Origin: CAZTAR01 sp043813895
GTDB lineage: Bacteria > Planctomycetota > Phycisphaerae > UBA1845 > UTPLA1
Reading direction: 5' to 3'
Length of the DNA: 22,315 bases
Assembly: GCA_043813895.1 (NCBI GenBank)
Contig: JBDRKQ010000120.1
Span: 1 to 22,315, forward strand
In this document: in pieces, positions 7,501-14,793 of the stretch
How the letters are laid out: each line of letters begins with the position of its first letter
Numbering within the stretch: position 1 is the stretch's first letter
The notes under the pieces: generated by a model
The model's input: only the letters and a program-made list of their open reading frames with translations
Databases searched by the model: none
What the model was told of the DNA's origin: nothing
Position numbers and translations under genes: made by a program

Positions 7501-7537
7501 GGGTAAGCTCCGCCGCTGAAAGCGGCTTCGCTAACCC
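7501..7537. repeat. family D hairpin
   Basis: Imperfect inverted repeat with an inner stem GCCGCT-GAA-AGCGGC (7512-7526) and outer ends GGGT/ACCC. Its left 17 bases recur at 5871-5887 with one change. Confidence 0.55.
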
Positions 7538-7644
7538 ATGCCACGCCGGTTAGACGCACATGAGAGTCTGTTCTCATCGCGGTCTGTTAGTTCGCCGTTT
7601 CCAATAGTCCTCCCTCGCGCTATGATTGGGTCGGAGTCTGCGGT

Positions 7645-8535
7645 ATGGCGAAACCACCCAACAGATCCCTGGACACGGCCTATCGGGAGCACGGCCGGCA
7701 CTGGCGGCAAAATGCCTATTGCTACCCGGTCGTGTCGCGCAGGAGCGGCGGCCTGTCCATCGGCATCAATCTCAACCCCGAGAAGGCCTGCAACTTCGAT
7801 TGCGTTTACTGCCAGGTGGACCGGACGACGCCGCCGGAGGTTCGAGGCGTCGACCTCTCGATCCTGCGAACCGAGTTGAACCGGCTGCTCGACATGGCGG
7901 TTGATCAGTCATTGTTTGAGGCGTCTCCCTTCGATCGCCTCGGCGCCGCGGATCGCATCGTTCGCGACATCGCATTCAGCGGCGATGGTGAGCCGACGGC
8001 CCACCCCCGGCTTGGCGAGGCCGTGCGGATCGCGGCGGATGCCCGACGGAACCACACACTTGACAATGCGAAACTCGTCCTGCTGACAAACGCCTGCTAC
8101 CTGGCGAAACCGGAGGTCCGCGCGGCACTGCGAATACTCGACGAAAACAACGGCGAGATATGGGCGAAGCTCGATGCAGGCACGCAGGCGTACTTTGAAA
8201 GGGTGAACCGGTCGCGATTCTCGCTTGGCCACGTGATCGAGAACATCCTCGACGCGGCACGAGTCCGGCCGGTCGTCATCCAATCGCTCTGGATGCGCAT
8301 CGACGGCAAGCCGCCGCCCGAAGAGGAACTCCGCGCGTTCGCCGACCGGCTCGAAGAGATTCGGGCAGGCGGCGGACAGATCAAACTCGTGCAGTTGTAC
8401 ACAGTCGCCAGAAGACCGGCCGAGACCTTCGTAGCAGCGCTTTCGCGAGAGGAGTTGGAGCGGATCGGTCTGTTGGTGCGACAGTCAACAGGCGTTACGA
8501 TCGAGACTTATGCCGGTTTCGAAGGCGCGTCCTAA
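7645..8535 (+). CDS. radical SAM protein
   Basis: A 296-residue radical SAM enzyme. The cluster-binding motif CNFDCVYC is at 49-56 (C-x3-C-x2-C), followed by FSGDGEPTAHP at 111-121, the SAM-contacting GGE-like segment with GDGEP as found in the COG0731-type group related to wyosine synthesis (Taw1-like). The TIM-barrel-like region runs to about 260. It should cleave SAM with a 4Fe-4S cluster, but the substrate is unknown and bacterial members of this group are uncharacterised as far as I recall. GGAG at 7633-7636 sits 8 bases before the ATG, and a TATGAT at 7621-7626 could be a -10. It stands as a single gene, followed by a family A double hairpin. Confidence 0.9.
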   Translation: MAKPPNRSLDTAYREHGRHWRQNAYCYPVVSRRSGGLSIGINLNPEKACNFDCVYCQVDRTTPPEVRGVDLSILRTELNRLLDMAVDQSLFEASPFDRLGAADRIVRDIAFSGDGEPTAHPRLGEAVRIAADARRNHTLDNAKLVLLTNACYLAKPEVRAALRILDENNGEIWAKLDAGTQAYFERVNRSRFSLGHVIENILDAARVRPVVIQSLWMRIDGKPPPEEELRAFADRLEEIRAGGGQIKLVQLYTVARRPAETFVAALSREELERIGLLVRQSTGVTIETYAGFEGAS

Positions 8536-8606
8536 GCGGTTTTCTGGCCGGGGCGAGATGCTGCCGCTCAGGGCGTGCGCACAAATAAACTGAACGAATG
8601 CCGAAG

Positions 8607-8659
8607 GGTGGTACGGGCGTCCCGCCCGTAGCCGCACGGGCAAAACGCCCGTACCACCC
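8607..8659. repeat. family A double hairpin
   Basis: Outer arms GGTGGTACGGGCG (8607-8619) and CGCCCGTACCACC (8647-8659) are perfect inverted repeats of 13. Inside, TACGGGCG-TCC-CGCCCGTA (8612-8630) and ACGGGC/GCCCGT (8636-8652) can form two separate hairpins. It lies between the radical SAM gene and the hydrolase gene. Confidence 0.8.
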
Positions 8660-8705
8660 ATATGAAACGTGCAACTTATTCATGCGCGGGTCCTAACCTC
8701 CGGGT

Positions 8706-9557
8706 ATGTCGGTGCCAACGCTCGATAACATTGACCTCTCCGACGGCTATCCAGCCTACGTCCGCTGGTGGAGGCCAGTGGAGCCACGTGGCGCCGTGCT
8801 CTACTTCCACGGCATCCAATCGCACGGCGGATGGTACGAGCAGTCCGGCAGTCTGCTTGCCGAGCAGGGCCTGACCGTGCTGATGCCGGACCGGCGGGGG
8901 AGCGGGCTGAACACCGAGCACCGCGGCCATGCCGAGTCGGCTGGGCAGTGCGTTGCCGATGCGGCCGATGCGCTGGACGCCTTGCTGAACGAGACAGGCC
9001 GGGCCGACGCCCACGTGGTCGGCGTCAGTTGGGGCGGGAAGCTGGCGGTGGCGCTCGCGGACGCTGCGCGGGAAAAGGTGCGGTCCCTGACGCTCGTCGC
9101 CCCAGGCATACACCCTAAGCTCGACCTGTCCACGGCGGACAAGTTCCGCGTGGCCGTGGCGATGATCAACGACCGGTCGCGTATGTTCGAGATTCCGCTG
9201 AACGCTGCTAGGTTCTTCACGGCCAACCCCAAGCGGATCAAGTATGTCGAAGCGGATGATCTCAAACTGCTGCGGTTGACCGCTAGTTTCCTCCTGGCTT
9301 CGCGGCGTCTGGACAGGACGGTTCGACGGTTCGGTGGTTCTACCTGGCAAGGACCGATCCACTTGTTCCTCGCGGGTCGGGACAAGATCATCGACAACGA
9401 CAAGACGCGCGAGTGGCTCCGAGGCCTGCCGCTGGCGGATCGCCGGATTACCGAGTATCCCGAGGCGGAGCACACGATCGAGTTCGAGCCGGATCCGTCG
9501 GGCTTCTTCAACGATCTGGCCTCGTGGATCGTCGCGCACAACGGCTATTCCCCGTGA
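8706..9557 (+). CDS. alpha/beta hydrolase (serine aminopeptidase/monoacylglycerol lipase-like)
   Basis: A 283-residue alpha/beta-hydrolase with a complete triad: nucleophile Ser108 in GVSWGG, Asp226 in AGRDKIID and His256 in AEHTIEF. The oxyanion segment YFHGIQSHGGWY is at 33-44 and the strand-turn MPDRRGSGLN at 60-69. This layout is that of the Hydrolase_4 (S33) group, which includes monoacylglycerol lipases; the substrate here cannot be told. A lid region spans about 140-215. No signal peptide, so cytoplasmic. The ATG at 8706 is used; the stop is followed at once by an 18-base perfect palindrome. Spacing to both neighbours and the hairpins on each side suggest a single-gene unit. Confidence 0.88.
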   Translation: MSVPTLDNIDLSDGYPAYVRWWRPVEPRGAVLYFHGIQSHGGWYEQSGSLLAEQGLTVLMPDRRGSGLNTEHRGHAESAGQCVADAADALDALLNETGRADAHVVGVSWGGKLAVALADAAREKVRSLTLVAPGIHPKLDLSTADKFRVAVAMINDRSRMFEIPLNAARFFTANPKRIKYVEADDLKLLRLTASFLLASRRLDRTVRRFGGSTWQGPIHLFLAGRDKIIDNDKTREWLRGLPLADRRITEYPEAEHTIEFEPDPSGFFNDLASWIVAHNGYSP

Positions 9558-9559
9558 TG

Positions 9560-9577
9560 CCCGCGTTGCAACGCGGG
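9560..9577. terminator. perfect palindrome after the hydrolase gene
   Basis: CCCGCGTTGCAACGCGGG is an 18-base perfect palindrome starting three bases after the stop codon. As RNA it could form a CCCGCG/CGCGGG stem with a six-base loop. With no T-tract it is only a possible terminator, or a protein-binding site. Confidence 0.35.
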
Positions 9578-9641
9578 ATTGGCAAGATTCAGATCATGCC
9601 TTTAGAATGGCCCCGGGAGTCGAGGCGGCCGCGACCGAAGT

Positions 9642-9692
9642 GTGGCACAGGCGTCCCGCCTGTGACTCCACCGGCGAGACGCCGGTGCCACC
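9642..9692. repeat. family A double hairpin
   Basis: Hairpins CACAGGCG-TCC-CGCCTGTG (9646-9664) and CACCGGCG-AGA-CGCCGGTG (9669-9687), with outer ends GTGGCAC and GTGCCAC. Both stems have eight perfect pairs but different sequence, so the arms have changed together. It lies about 70 bases upstream of metG. Confidence 0.85.
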
Positions 9693-9762
9693 CAGACGCG
9701 GTGCCACAGGTTTCTTCGCAAGCAGCGGAGATTCTCAGGGTCAGTAGTACACTGGAGTCGAG

Positions 9763-11535
9763 ATGTCTGACCGCCGAATGCTCGTGACCGCCGCACTGCC
9801 GTACTCGAACGGGCGCCTCCACGTCGGGCACGTGACGGGCGCGTATCTCCCCGCGGATATCTACGTTCGCTACATGCGGTCGATCGGGCGGGATGTTCGC
9901 TTCATCTGCGGCAGTGACGACAACGGCGTTGCAATCGAGATCGCGGCGAAGGCGAACAACACGACCCCCGCCGAACTCTCCGCGAAGTACAACCTGCGTC
10001 AGGCGGCGGATTTCGAGGGACTCGGCATTCATTTCGATATCTACGGCGGGACGCATCAGCCCGGCTTCGTCGACTACCACAACCGAATCAGCCAAGAGTT
10101 CTTCAAGGCCATCCACGACAACGGCCACTTCGTGAAGCGGACGACGCAGCAGCTCTTCGACGCGGAGGCCGGCAAGTTCCTGCCCGATCGTTACGTCAAG
10201 GGCCGGTGCTATCACAAGATGCCGGACGGCGCGCCGTGCGGACATCCGGAGGCATTCGGCGACCAGTGTGAGCACTGCGGAAACAGCATCGACCCGCTCC
10301 TGCTGGGCGATCCGGTCAGCGCCATTACCGGTTCGACGCCGGAACGTCGGGAGACCACGCACTGGTATCTCCAGTTGGGAAAGTTCCAAGGCATGTTGGC
10401 CGACTGGTTCAACCTTGTGTCGTTGGACTGGCGTCCGATCGTCACGAACTTCGCGATGGGCTCGATCAAGCTGGGCCTCCCCGAGCGCGCGATGACGCGC
10501 GATCTCACCTGGGGCGTGCCGGTTCCGCTCGACGATCCCGACGCCGAGGGCAAGGTGCTTTACGTCTGGTTCGACGCCCCGATCGGATACGTCAGCTTCA
10601 CCGCGGCGCTGTGCGAGGAGCGCGACGGCGATTGGCGGAAGTACAAGGACTGGTGGCAGGATCCTGAGTGCAGGATCGTCCACTTCATCGGCGAGGACAA
10701 CATCGTCTTCCATGCGATCACCTGGCCCGCGATGCTGCTGGGTGCGCAGTTTACCGCGGGGGAGATGGAAGCCCGCGGGAGCCAGTACACGCCGCCGAAG
10801 GAGCACGGCCATTACCAATTGCCGTCCAACGTCGTGGCAAACGCGTTTCTGAACATCAAGTTCTCCGGCAAGGCGGAGGAGAAGATCAGCAAGTCGCGCG
10901 GCACGGCCGTCTGGATTCAGGACTACCTCGAGTCCTTCGATCCGGACCCGCTACGATACTACCTGACGATCAACGCGCCGGAGTCTCAGCGGACGGCGTG
11001 GCGGTTCGACGACTTCATCGAGCGAAACAACAGCGAACTCATCGCCACGCTGGGCAACTTCGTGAACCGCTGGCAGAAGATCGCCACGCAGCACTTCGAC
11101 CGCAAGGTGCCCGACCCCGCCTGCGCCGATCAGCTCGAAGCCGACCTGCTCGCGAACATCCGCGCGATGCCCGAGGCGGTCGGCCGGGACATCGAAGCTA
11201 CGCGATTCAAGGCCGCCCTGGGCCGCATCATGGACGGCTTCCGCGCGTGCAACCGGTACATCGACACCCGCGAGCCGTGGAAGACCTGCAAGAGCGACCT
11301 GCCGTTGTGCGGCACGACGATTCACACGTGCATCCAGGCCGTGCGAACGCTGGGCGTCTTGATGGGCCCGTTCCTCCCGTTCGCCTCCGAGAAGATCCGC
11401 GTCTCGCTGAACGTGCCGGAGGATGCATGGACCTGGCCGCACGCCGCGGAGGAACTGCCCGTCGGTCACGCACTCGGTCCCGCTCCCGGGGTGCTCTTCC
11501 GCAAGCTGGATCCGAAGGAGTTCACGCTGGATTGA
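9763..11535 (+). CDS. metG: methionyl-tRNA synthetase
   Basis: This class I synthetase charges tRNA-Met, including the initiator. The 590-residue protein shows the HIGH-type motif HVGH (20-23, within PYSNGRLHVGH) and KISKS (374-378). A zinc-binding connective region has Cys149, Cys159, Cys169 and Cys172; the second pair is the usual CxxC, while the first two cysteines are ten residues apart instead of the usual CPxC. WFDAPIGY and the EDN-type tip (GEDNIVFHAITWP) are present. It ends after the anticodon-binding helical domain and has no C-terminal EMAP/Trbp111-like dimerisation domain. GGAG at 9754-9757 lies 5 bases before the ATG. It is a single-gene unit behind a family A repeat. Confidence 0.96.
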   Translation: MSDRRMLVTAALPYSNGRLHVGHVTGAYLPADIYVRYMRSIGRDVRFICGSDDNGVAIEIAAKANNTTPAELSAKYNLRQAADFEGLGIHFDIYGGTHQPGFVDYHNRISQEFFKAIHDNGHFVKRTTQQLFDAEAGKFLPDRYVKGRCYHKMPDGAPCGHPEAFGDQCEHCGNSIDPLLLGDPVSAITGSTPERRETTHWYLQLGKFQGMLADWFNLVSLDWRPIVTNFAMGSIKLGLPERAMTRDLTWGVPVPLDDPDAEGKVLYVWFDAPIGYVSFTAALCEERDGDWRKYKDWWQDPECRIVHFIGEDNIVFHAITWPAMLLGAQFTAGEMEARGSQYTPPKEHGHYQLPSNVVANAFLNIKFSGKAEEKISKSRGTAVWIQDYLESFDPDPLRYYLTINAPESQRTAWRFDDFIERNNSELIATLGNFVNRWQKIATQHFDRKVPDPACADQLEADLLANIRAMPEAVGRDIEATRFKAALGRIMDGFRACNRYIDTREPWKTCKSDLPLCGTTIHTCIQAVRTLGVLMGPFLPFASEKIRVSLNVPEDAWTWPHAAEELPVGHALGPAPGVLFRKLDPKEFTLD

Positions 11536-11673
11536 CAGGCTGTCGCGTCTGCACCCGAGGCCGGAGGCCCTGCTGTGACTCCTTGATCGATTCAGCTCTT
11601 TGACCTTCCCCACTCCCTCTTGTTCAGCGCTTCAGGGTTTTGGGGTTTTCTTCTTGTTTGGTTTCATTGAGAA

Positions 11674-11701
11674 CACTGTTCAAGAGCAGTGGCACCCGGC
11701 G
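11674..11701 (+). repeat. family A-like hairpin next to a gene remnant
   Basis: CACTGTTC-AAGAG-CAGTG followed by GGCACCCGGCG. It matches 23 of 28 bases at 11888-11915 in the same orientation. The GTGGCAC end is shared with family A. Its end coincides with the point where the methyltransferase-like reading begins. Confidence 0.6.
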
Positions 11702-11852
11702 AACATTCCTGAGGCCAGGCGAACTCACGACGTTGTTTCCAGGCTACAAAGTCGTCGATCTGTGGGAGGGGATGGGTCCCGAGCATCGGCACGACGACGG
11801 CCCAGTCAGCCGCCACACGATGTCCGAGGCGGTCCTGCGCCGGTCGCGGTGA
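11700..11852 (+). pseudogene. C-terminal remnant of a SAM-dependent methyltransferase
   Basis: An open frame reads RTFLRPGELTTLFPGYKVVD and then LWEGMGPE to a TGA at 11850-11852. The pattern of a (F/L)LxPxEL-xxLFPG-hxVxxxxEG block near the C-terminus is what TehB-like and related methyltransferases show at their end. The SAM-binding N-terminal part is missing, and upstream of 11700 the frame runs into the hairpin at 11674-11701. It appears to be the tail of a broken gene. The rest of the 11536-11925 gap holds only the two hairpins. This is recognition from memory of the family, so confidence is moderate. Confidence 0.45.
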
Positions 11853-11887
11853 GTCGGGGGCGCTGGGTTCATCGTTGCTCAAGGATA

Positions 11888-11915
11888 GCACTGTTCTAGA
11901 ACAGCGGCATTCGGC
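11888..11915 (+). repeat. second copy of the family A-like hairpin
   Basis: Contains the perfect palindrome CTGTTCTAGAACAG and then CGGCATTCGGCG. It aligns over 28 bases with 11674-11701 with five differences. Together the two copies flank the methyltransferase remnant as direct repeats. Confidence 0.55.
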
Positions 11916-11925
11916 GGGATGACAG

Positions 11926-12600
11926 CTACCACCCCGCCCATGCGAGGAAGTTGACGGCCATGTGCGTGGCAATCCCAGGCAATATGCTGCCCGTCAGCTG
12001 CCGTGCGAGCAGAACCCACGCTCCACCCACCAGCGTGTACACAAGCTGAAACAACACATAAGGAACGGGAATGCCGGCGAGATTCGGCACATGCCACAGG
12101 CTGAAGAAGACGGCAGTGAGAAACACGGCTCGGTTTATGCGGAGGCGCTTACCGACAGTGCCAGGGAAGGCGGCTTCCAGAAGGCCATACAAGTAGCCTG
12201 TAAACAGCAGGTCCTGGGCTATGGGAGAAATCAGCCATACGCCGATGTGGCCACCAGCGAAGGGCTGAGAAGTAAACGGATAGATAATTGCCGTTAAGAC
12301 AACCGGCAGAGCGCAAATTCCGAGGATCTGCATACCCCGCGAATGCCATTCGCCAATCCGCAATCCACTTCGTGATGGTATACTAATACACAGTAAGAAA
12401 GGCACGAAGGCACTGAGGCTGTCCCAGAGGTTGGCGAATCCACCTTCCCCCAACCGTTCGTATAGCTCCTTCACGGGCAAGAACTGGAAGAACCACCGCG
12501 GAATAGCGTGATACGCCGCAACAAGAACCAGTGCCAGGAGAATCGCTTCGACCTTTCGCGGTGATCGGCCAGATACCGTTTGAACATCCTGTTCACACAA
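11926..12600 (-). CDS. CPBP (CAAX/Abi-type) intramembrane protease-like protein
   Basis: A 224-residue membrane protein with about six hydrophobic segments. It carries the second and third CPBP motifs: FSLWH (166-170, FxxxH) and HMAVN (213-217, HxxxN). The first motif, normally EExxxR, reads QDLLFT at 129-134, so the first Glu is Gln, the second is Asp and the Arg is Thr. In Rce1-type enzymes this motif supplies the catalytic glutamate, so activity is doubtful or altered. The start is a TTG at 12600: AGGAG lies 8 bases upstream, and no ATG, GTG or other good start is in frame nearby. A bulged hairpin (12621-12675) covers the leader. Members often act in prenyl-protein processing, bacteriocin immunity or stress; nothing here decides which. 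Confidence 0.85.
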   Translation of the reverse strand: MCEQDVQTVSGRSPRKVEAILLALVLVAAYHAIPRWFFQFLPVKELYERLGEGGFANLWDSLSAFVPFLLCISIPSRSGLRIGEWHSRGMQILGICALPVVLTAIIYPFTSQPFAGGHIGVWLISPIAQDLLFTGYLYGLLEAAFPGTVGKRLRINRAVFLTAVFFSLWHVPNLAGIPVPYVLFQLVYTLVGGAWVLLARQLTGSILPGIATHMAVNFLAWAGW

Positions 12601-12620
12601 GATCGGGGCTCCTGAATCAT

Positions 12621-12675
12621 CAGCGAGCCGACGAGGTCAACGATCAGTGTGCCAATAGTTCTGATCGGCTCGCTG
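12621..12675. repeat. long bulged inverted repeat ahead of the CPBP gene
   Basis: CAGCGAGCC (12621-12629) pairs with GGCTCGCTG (12667-12675), and GATCAG (12642-12647) with CTGATC (12661-12666). This makes 15 pairs with a 12-base bulge on one side. It lies 21-75 bases upstream of the TTG start, so it would be in the leader RNA or at the promoter. Confidence 0.55.
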
Positions 12676-12738
12676 TTAGAAGACTATCCGCTCGATACAG
12701 CCCTTCGCAAGGTCTGTTTCGCGATCTTCGGATACGAG

Positions 12739-12760
12739 GAACGAGAAGGGATTCTCGTTC
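12739..12760. repeat. family C hairpin (AGAAGGGATTCT core)
   Basis: Arms GAACGAGAA/TTCTCGTTC with loop GGGA, nine perfect pairs. The core is identical to the copies at 17172 and 19518, while the outer pairs differ. Confidence 0.75.
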
Positions 12761-12770
12761 GAGGATTCGA

Positions 12771-12790
12771 CCGGGCCGGGGTCGGCCCGG
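12771..12790. repeat. hairpin downstream of nadE
   Basis: CCGGGCC-GGGGTC-GGCCCGG, seven perfect pairs, 38 bases past the nadE stop. It resembles family B in its G-rich loop. It may act in 3'-end formation; no T-tract. Confidence 0.4.
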
Positions 12791-12827
12791 CTCGCTTGGG
12801 GGGAGGCGGCGCAGCTCAGCAGGGGCG

Positions 12828-14501
12828 TCATTGCAGGGGCCATGTCATTCTGGCGGCGATGGGCATTCTGCGGCCGACGCCGAATGCGCGACTGGTGACT
12901 TTCAGGCCGGTGGCGGCCTGCTTGCGTTTGTACTCGTTGAGGTCCACCTTGCGGAGGACGTCGCGGACGGTCGCTTCGTCGAAGCCGTGTTCGACGATTT
13001 CTTCGGCGGACTCATCCCGTTCGACGTAGTGGTGGAGGATTGCGTCGAGGATGTCATACTCGGGCAGGCTTTGTTGGTCGTGCTGGTCGGGCTTGAGTTC
13101 GGCGGAGGGGGGCTTGGTGATGGTGGAGGCGGGGATGACTTGGCGGCCCGAACGTTCGTTGAGGTGCCTGGCGAGTTCGTAGACCATCATCTTGGGAACG
13201 TCGCTGATGACGGCCAGACCGCCGCACATGTCGCCGTAGAGGGTGCAGTACCCGACGGCCAGCTCGCTCTTGTTGCCGGTGGTGAGAAGCAACCAGCCGA
13301 ACTTGTTGGACATGGCCATGAGGATGCCGCCACGGATCCTGGCCTGGATGTTTTCCTCCGTTGCATCGGGGGGCTTGCCGCCGAAATGTGGCGTCAGGGA
13401 GGCTTCAAACACGTCGTGCACGTCGGCAATGGGGATGGTTCTGAACTCCATGCCGAGGTTCTCGGCGAGACTCGCCGCGTCGCGCTTGCTGTGCTCGCTG
13501 CTGTATCGGGAAGGCATGGCGATGCCGTGGACGCGATCGGGGCCGAGCGCTTCGACGGCGACGGCGGCGGTGACGGCGGAGTCGATCCCGCCGGAAAGGC
13601 CGAGCACGACTTCATTGAAGCCGCACTTCTCGACGTAGTCTCGCGTTCCGAGGACAAGGGCCTGCCACACGGATGCGATCGGCGCGGGGTAAGGTTCTCG
13701 CCTGGCACTGCCGAGATTGTCAAAGTCAACGAGGACCAAGTCCGGTTCAAAGGCCTTGGCGCGTGCGACGACTTTCCCCGAGCGGTCGAACGTGCAACTC
13801 GCGCCGTCGAAGATGAGTTCGTCGTTGCCGCCGATCTGGTTGACTGAGACGAGGGGCACGCCTCGCGCGGCGGCCTGACCTCCGAGGAGCTTCTCGCGGA
13901 ACGCCTGCTTCTCGACGACGAAGGGAGACGCGGAGGCGTTGATGATGAGGTCGACGCCGGCGTGGGCCAGTTTCTCGATCGGGTTGTCGTGATAGAGCCG
14001 GCGTTTGAAGAGTCGCTCGTCGTTCCACAGGTCTTCGCAGATCGTAATGCCGACTCGGAGCGGGGGGCCGTCGAGTGCGAGCGTCACGACGTTTGCCTTT
14101 GAGGACGGTTCGAAGTAGCGGTGTTCGTCAAAGACGTCGTATGTGGGAAGGAGGGATTTGTGAAACTCCGCGACGCGACGGCCATCCTGGAGCAGTGCGA
14201 CGGCGTTGTGCAGGGGTCGGCCGACGGGGTTGGGGTTGTGGCTGACGAAGCCGACGAGGACAGCGGGGCCGTTGCGTGTGTGTTTGGCGAGCTTTTCCAG
14301 CGCTCGGGCGTTCTCGGCGACGAACTTGGGTTTGAGGAGCAGGTCCTTGGGGGGGTATCCGCAGACGGCGAGCTCCTGAAAGACGACGAGATGGGCGCCG
14401 GCCTCGCGGGCTTCGGCGATGCGAAGGCGGATATTGTCGACGTTGTCGGCGATGTCGCCGACGATCGAGTTGATCTGGGCCATGGCGAGGATCATGGGCA
14501 T
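12828..14501 (-). CDS. nadE: glutamine-dependent NAD+ synthetase
   Basis: This enzyme amidates nicotinic acid adenine dinucleotide to NAD+, taking ammonia from glutamine. Read from the ATG at 14501 (AGGA 7 bases upstream) it has 557 residues. The N-terminal nitrilase-type glutaminase has the triad Glu43 (FQELAVCGYPP), Lys115 (FHKSLLPTYDVFDE) and Cys155 (ITICEDLW). The C-terminal synthetase has the PP-loop SGGIDS at 303-308, then LLTTGNKSE and GYCTLYGDMCGGLAVI, which bind ATP and the substrate. The frame stays open upstream to 14609 without family similarity. It is flanked by repeat-rich gaps on both sides and by the CPBP gene and the CII-like gene on the same strand. Confidence 0.95.
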   Translation of the reverse strand: MPMILAMAQINSIVGDIADNVDNIRLRIAEAREAGAHLVVFQELAVCGYPPKDLLLKPKFVAENARALEKLAKHTRNGPAVLVGFVSHNPNPVGRPLHNAVALLQDGRRVAEFHKSLLPTYDVFDEHRYFEPSSKANVVTLALDGPPLRVGITICEDLWNDERLFKRRLYHDNPIEKLAHAGVDLIINASASPFVVEKQAFREKLLGGQAAARGVPLVSVNQIGGNDELIFDGASCTFDRSGKVVARAKAFEPDLVLVDFDNLGSARREPYPAPIASVWQALVLGTRDYVEKCGFNEVVLGLSGGIDSAVTAAVAVEALGPDRVHGIAMPSRYSSEHSKRDAASLAENLGMEFRTIPIADVHDVFEASLTPHFGGKPPDATEENIQARIRGGILMAMSNKFGWLLLTTGNKSELAVGYCTLYGDMCGGLAVISDVPKMMVYELARHLNERSGRQVIPASTITKPPSAELKPDQHDQQSLPEYDILDAILHHYVERDESAEEIVEHGFDEATVRDVLRKVDLNEYKRKQAATGLKVTSRAFGVGRRMPIAARMTWPLQ

Positions 14502-14600
14502 GAGTATATCCTCGCGGGCTGTGATGGCGAAGTGTGGCGTGATGGTTTTGGGAGGTCCGTGGCAAACCTGGCGGGGCGTTTCGGTGCCGCGAGATGTGGC

Positions 14601-14625
14601 GTGGGCCACAGGGGGGCGACGCCAC
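14601..14625 (+). repeat. family B palindrome, degenerate copy
   Basis: Begins GTGGGCCACAGGGGGGCGAC and ends GCCAC; two or three changes break the stem seen in other copies. It is the first of three copies in 110 bases. Confidence 0.55.
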
Positions 14626-14632
14626 GTTCAAC

Positions 14633-14657
14633 GTCCGACACGGGGGTCTGACGCTAC
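14633..14657 (+). repeat. family B palindrome
   Basis: Arms GTCCGAC/GTCTGAC with loop ACGGGG, then GCTAC. One mismatch. It shares the GTCCGAC arm variant with the copy at 17001-17025. Confidence 0.65.
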
Positions 14658-14683
14658 GTCGTTGGTACGCTTCCGTGATCCTC

Positions 14684-14708
14684 GTCGGCCACGGGGGGCC
14701 GACGCTGC
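14684..14708 (+). repeat. family B palindrome
   Basis: GTCGGCC-ACGGGG-GGCCGAC, seven perfect pairs, followed by GCTGC. Identical over its 20-base hairpin to 22090 and to 17068 (opposite strand). Confidence 0.8.
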
Positions 14709-14711
14709 ACT

Positions 14712-14750
14712 CGGAGTCGGGACGAAGCGCTACACCCGGAGTCGGGATGA
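14712..14750 (+). repeat. two-copy tandem repeat of about 25 bases
   Basis: CGGAGTCGGGACGA (14712-14725) recurs as CGGAGTCGGGATGA (14737-14750), each followed by a GCGCT or GACGCT stretch. With the three family B copies before it, it fills most of the 14502-14793 gap, which holds no gene. Confidence 0.6.
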
Positions 14751-14793
14751 GACGCTGGGCTCGATGTTGCCTGGCGATGAGCGCGAGGCTGCT

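Noticed and set aside
9589..10818. A 409-codon open frame on the minus strand
   Set aside because: Antisense to metG; its C-terminal end only translates the family A hairpins (TGGTPVP-type sequence), a known way such repeats create false proteins.
11600..11899. A 99-codon frame after metG
   Set aside because: Composition is unlike protein and it overlaps, in another frame, the methyltransferase-like remnant and the hairpins.
12531..13847. A 438-codon open frame on the plus strand
   Set aside because: It lies antisense to nadE and the start of the CPBP gene; low-complexity Gly/Val/Asp composition typical of a shadow.
14520..14793. CRISPR-like array
   Set aside because: The repeats are palindromic, unequally spaced and only three, with no unique equal-length spacers and no cas gene in the window.
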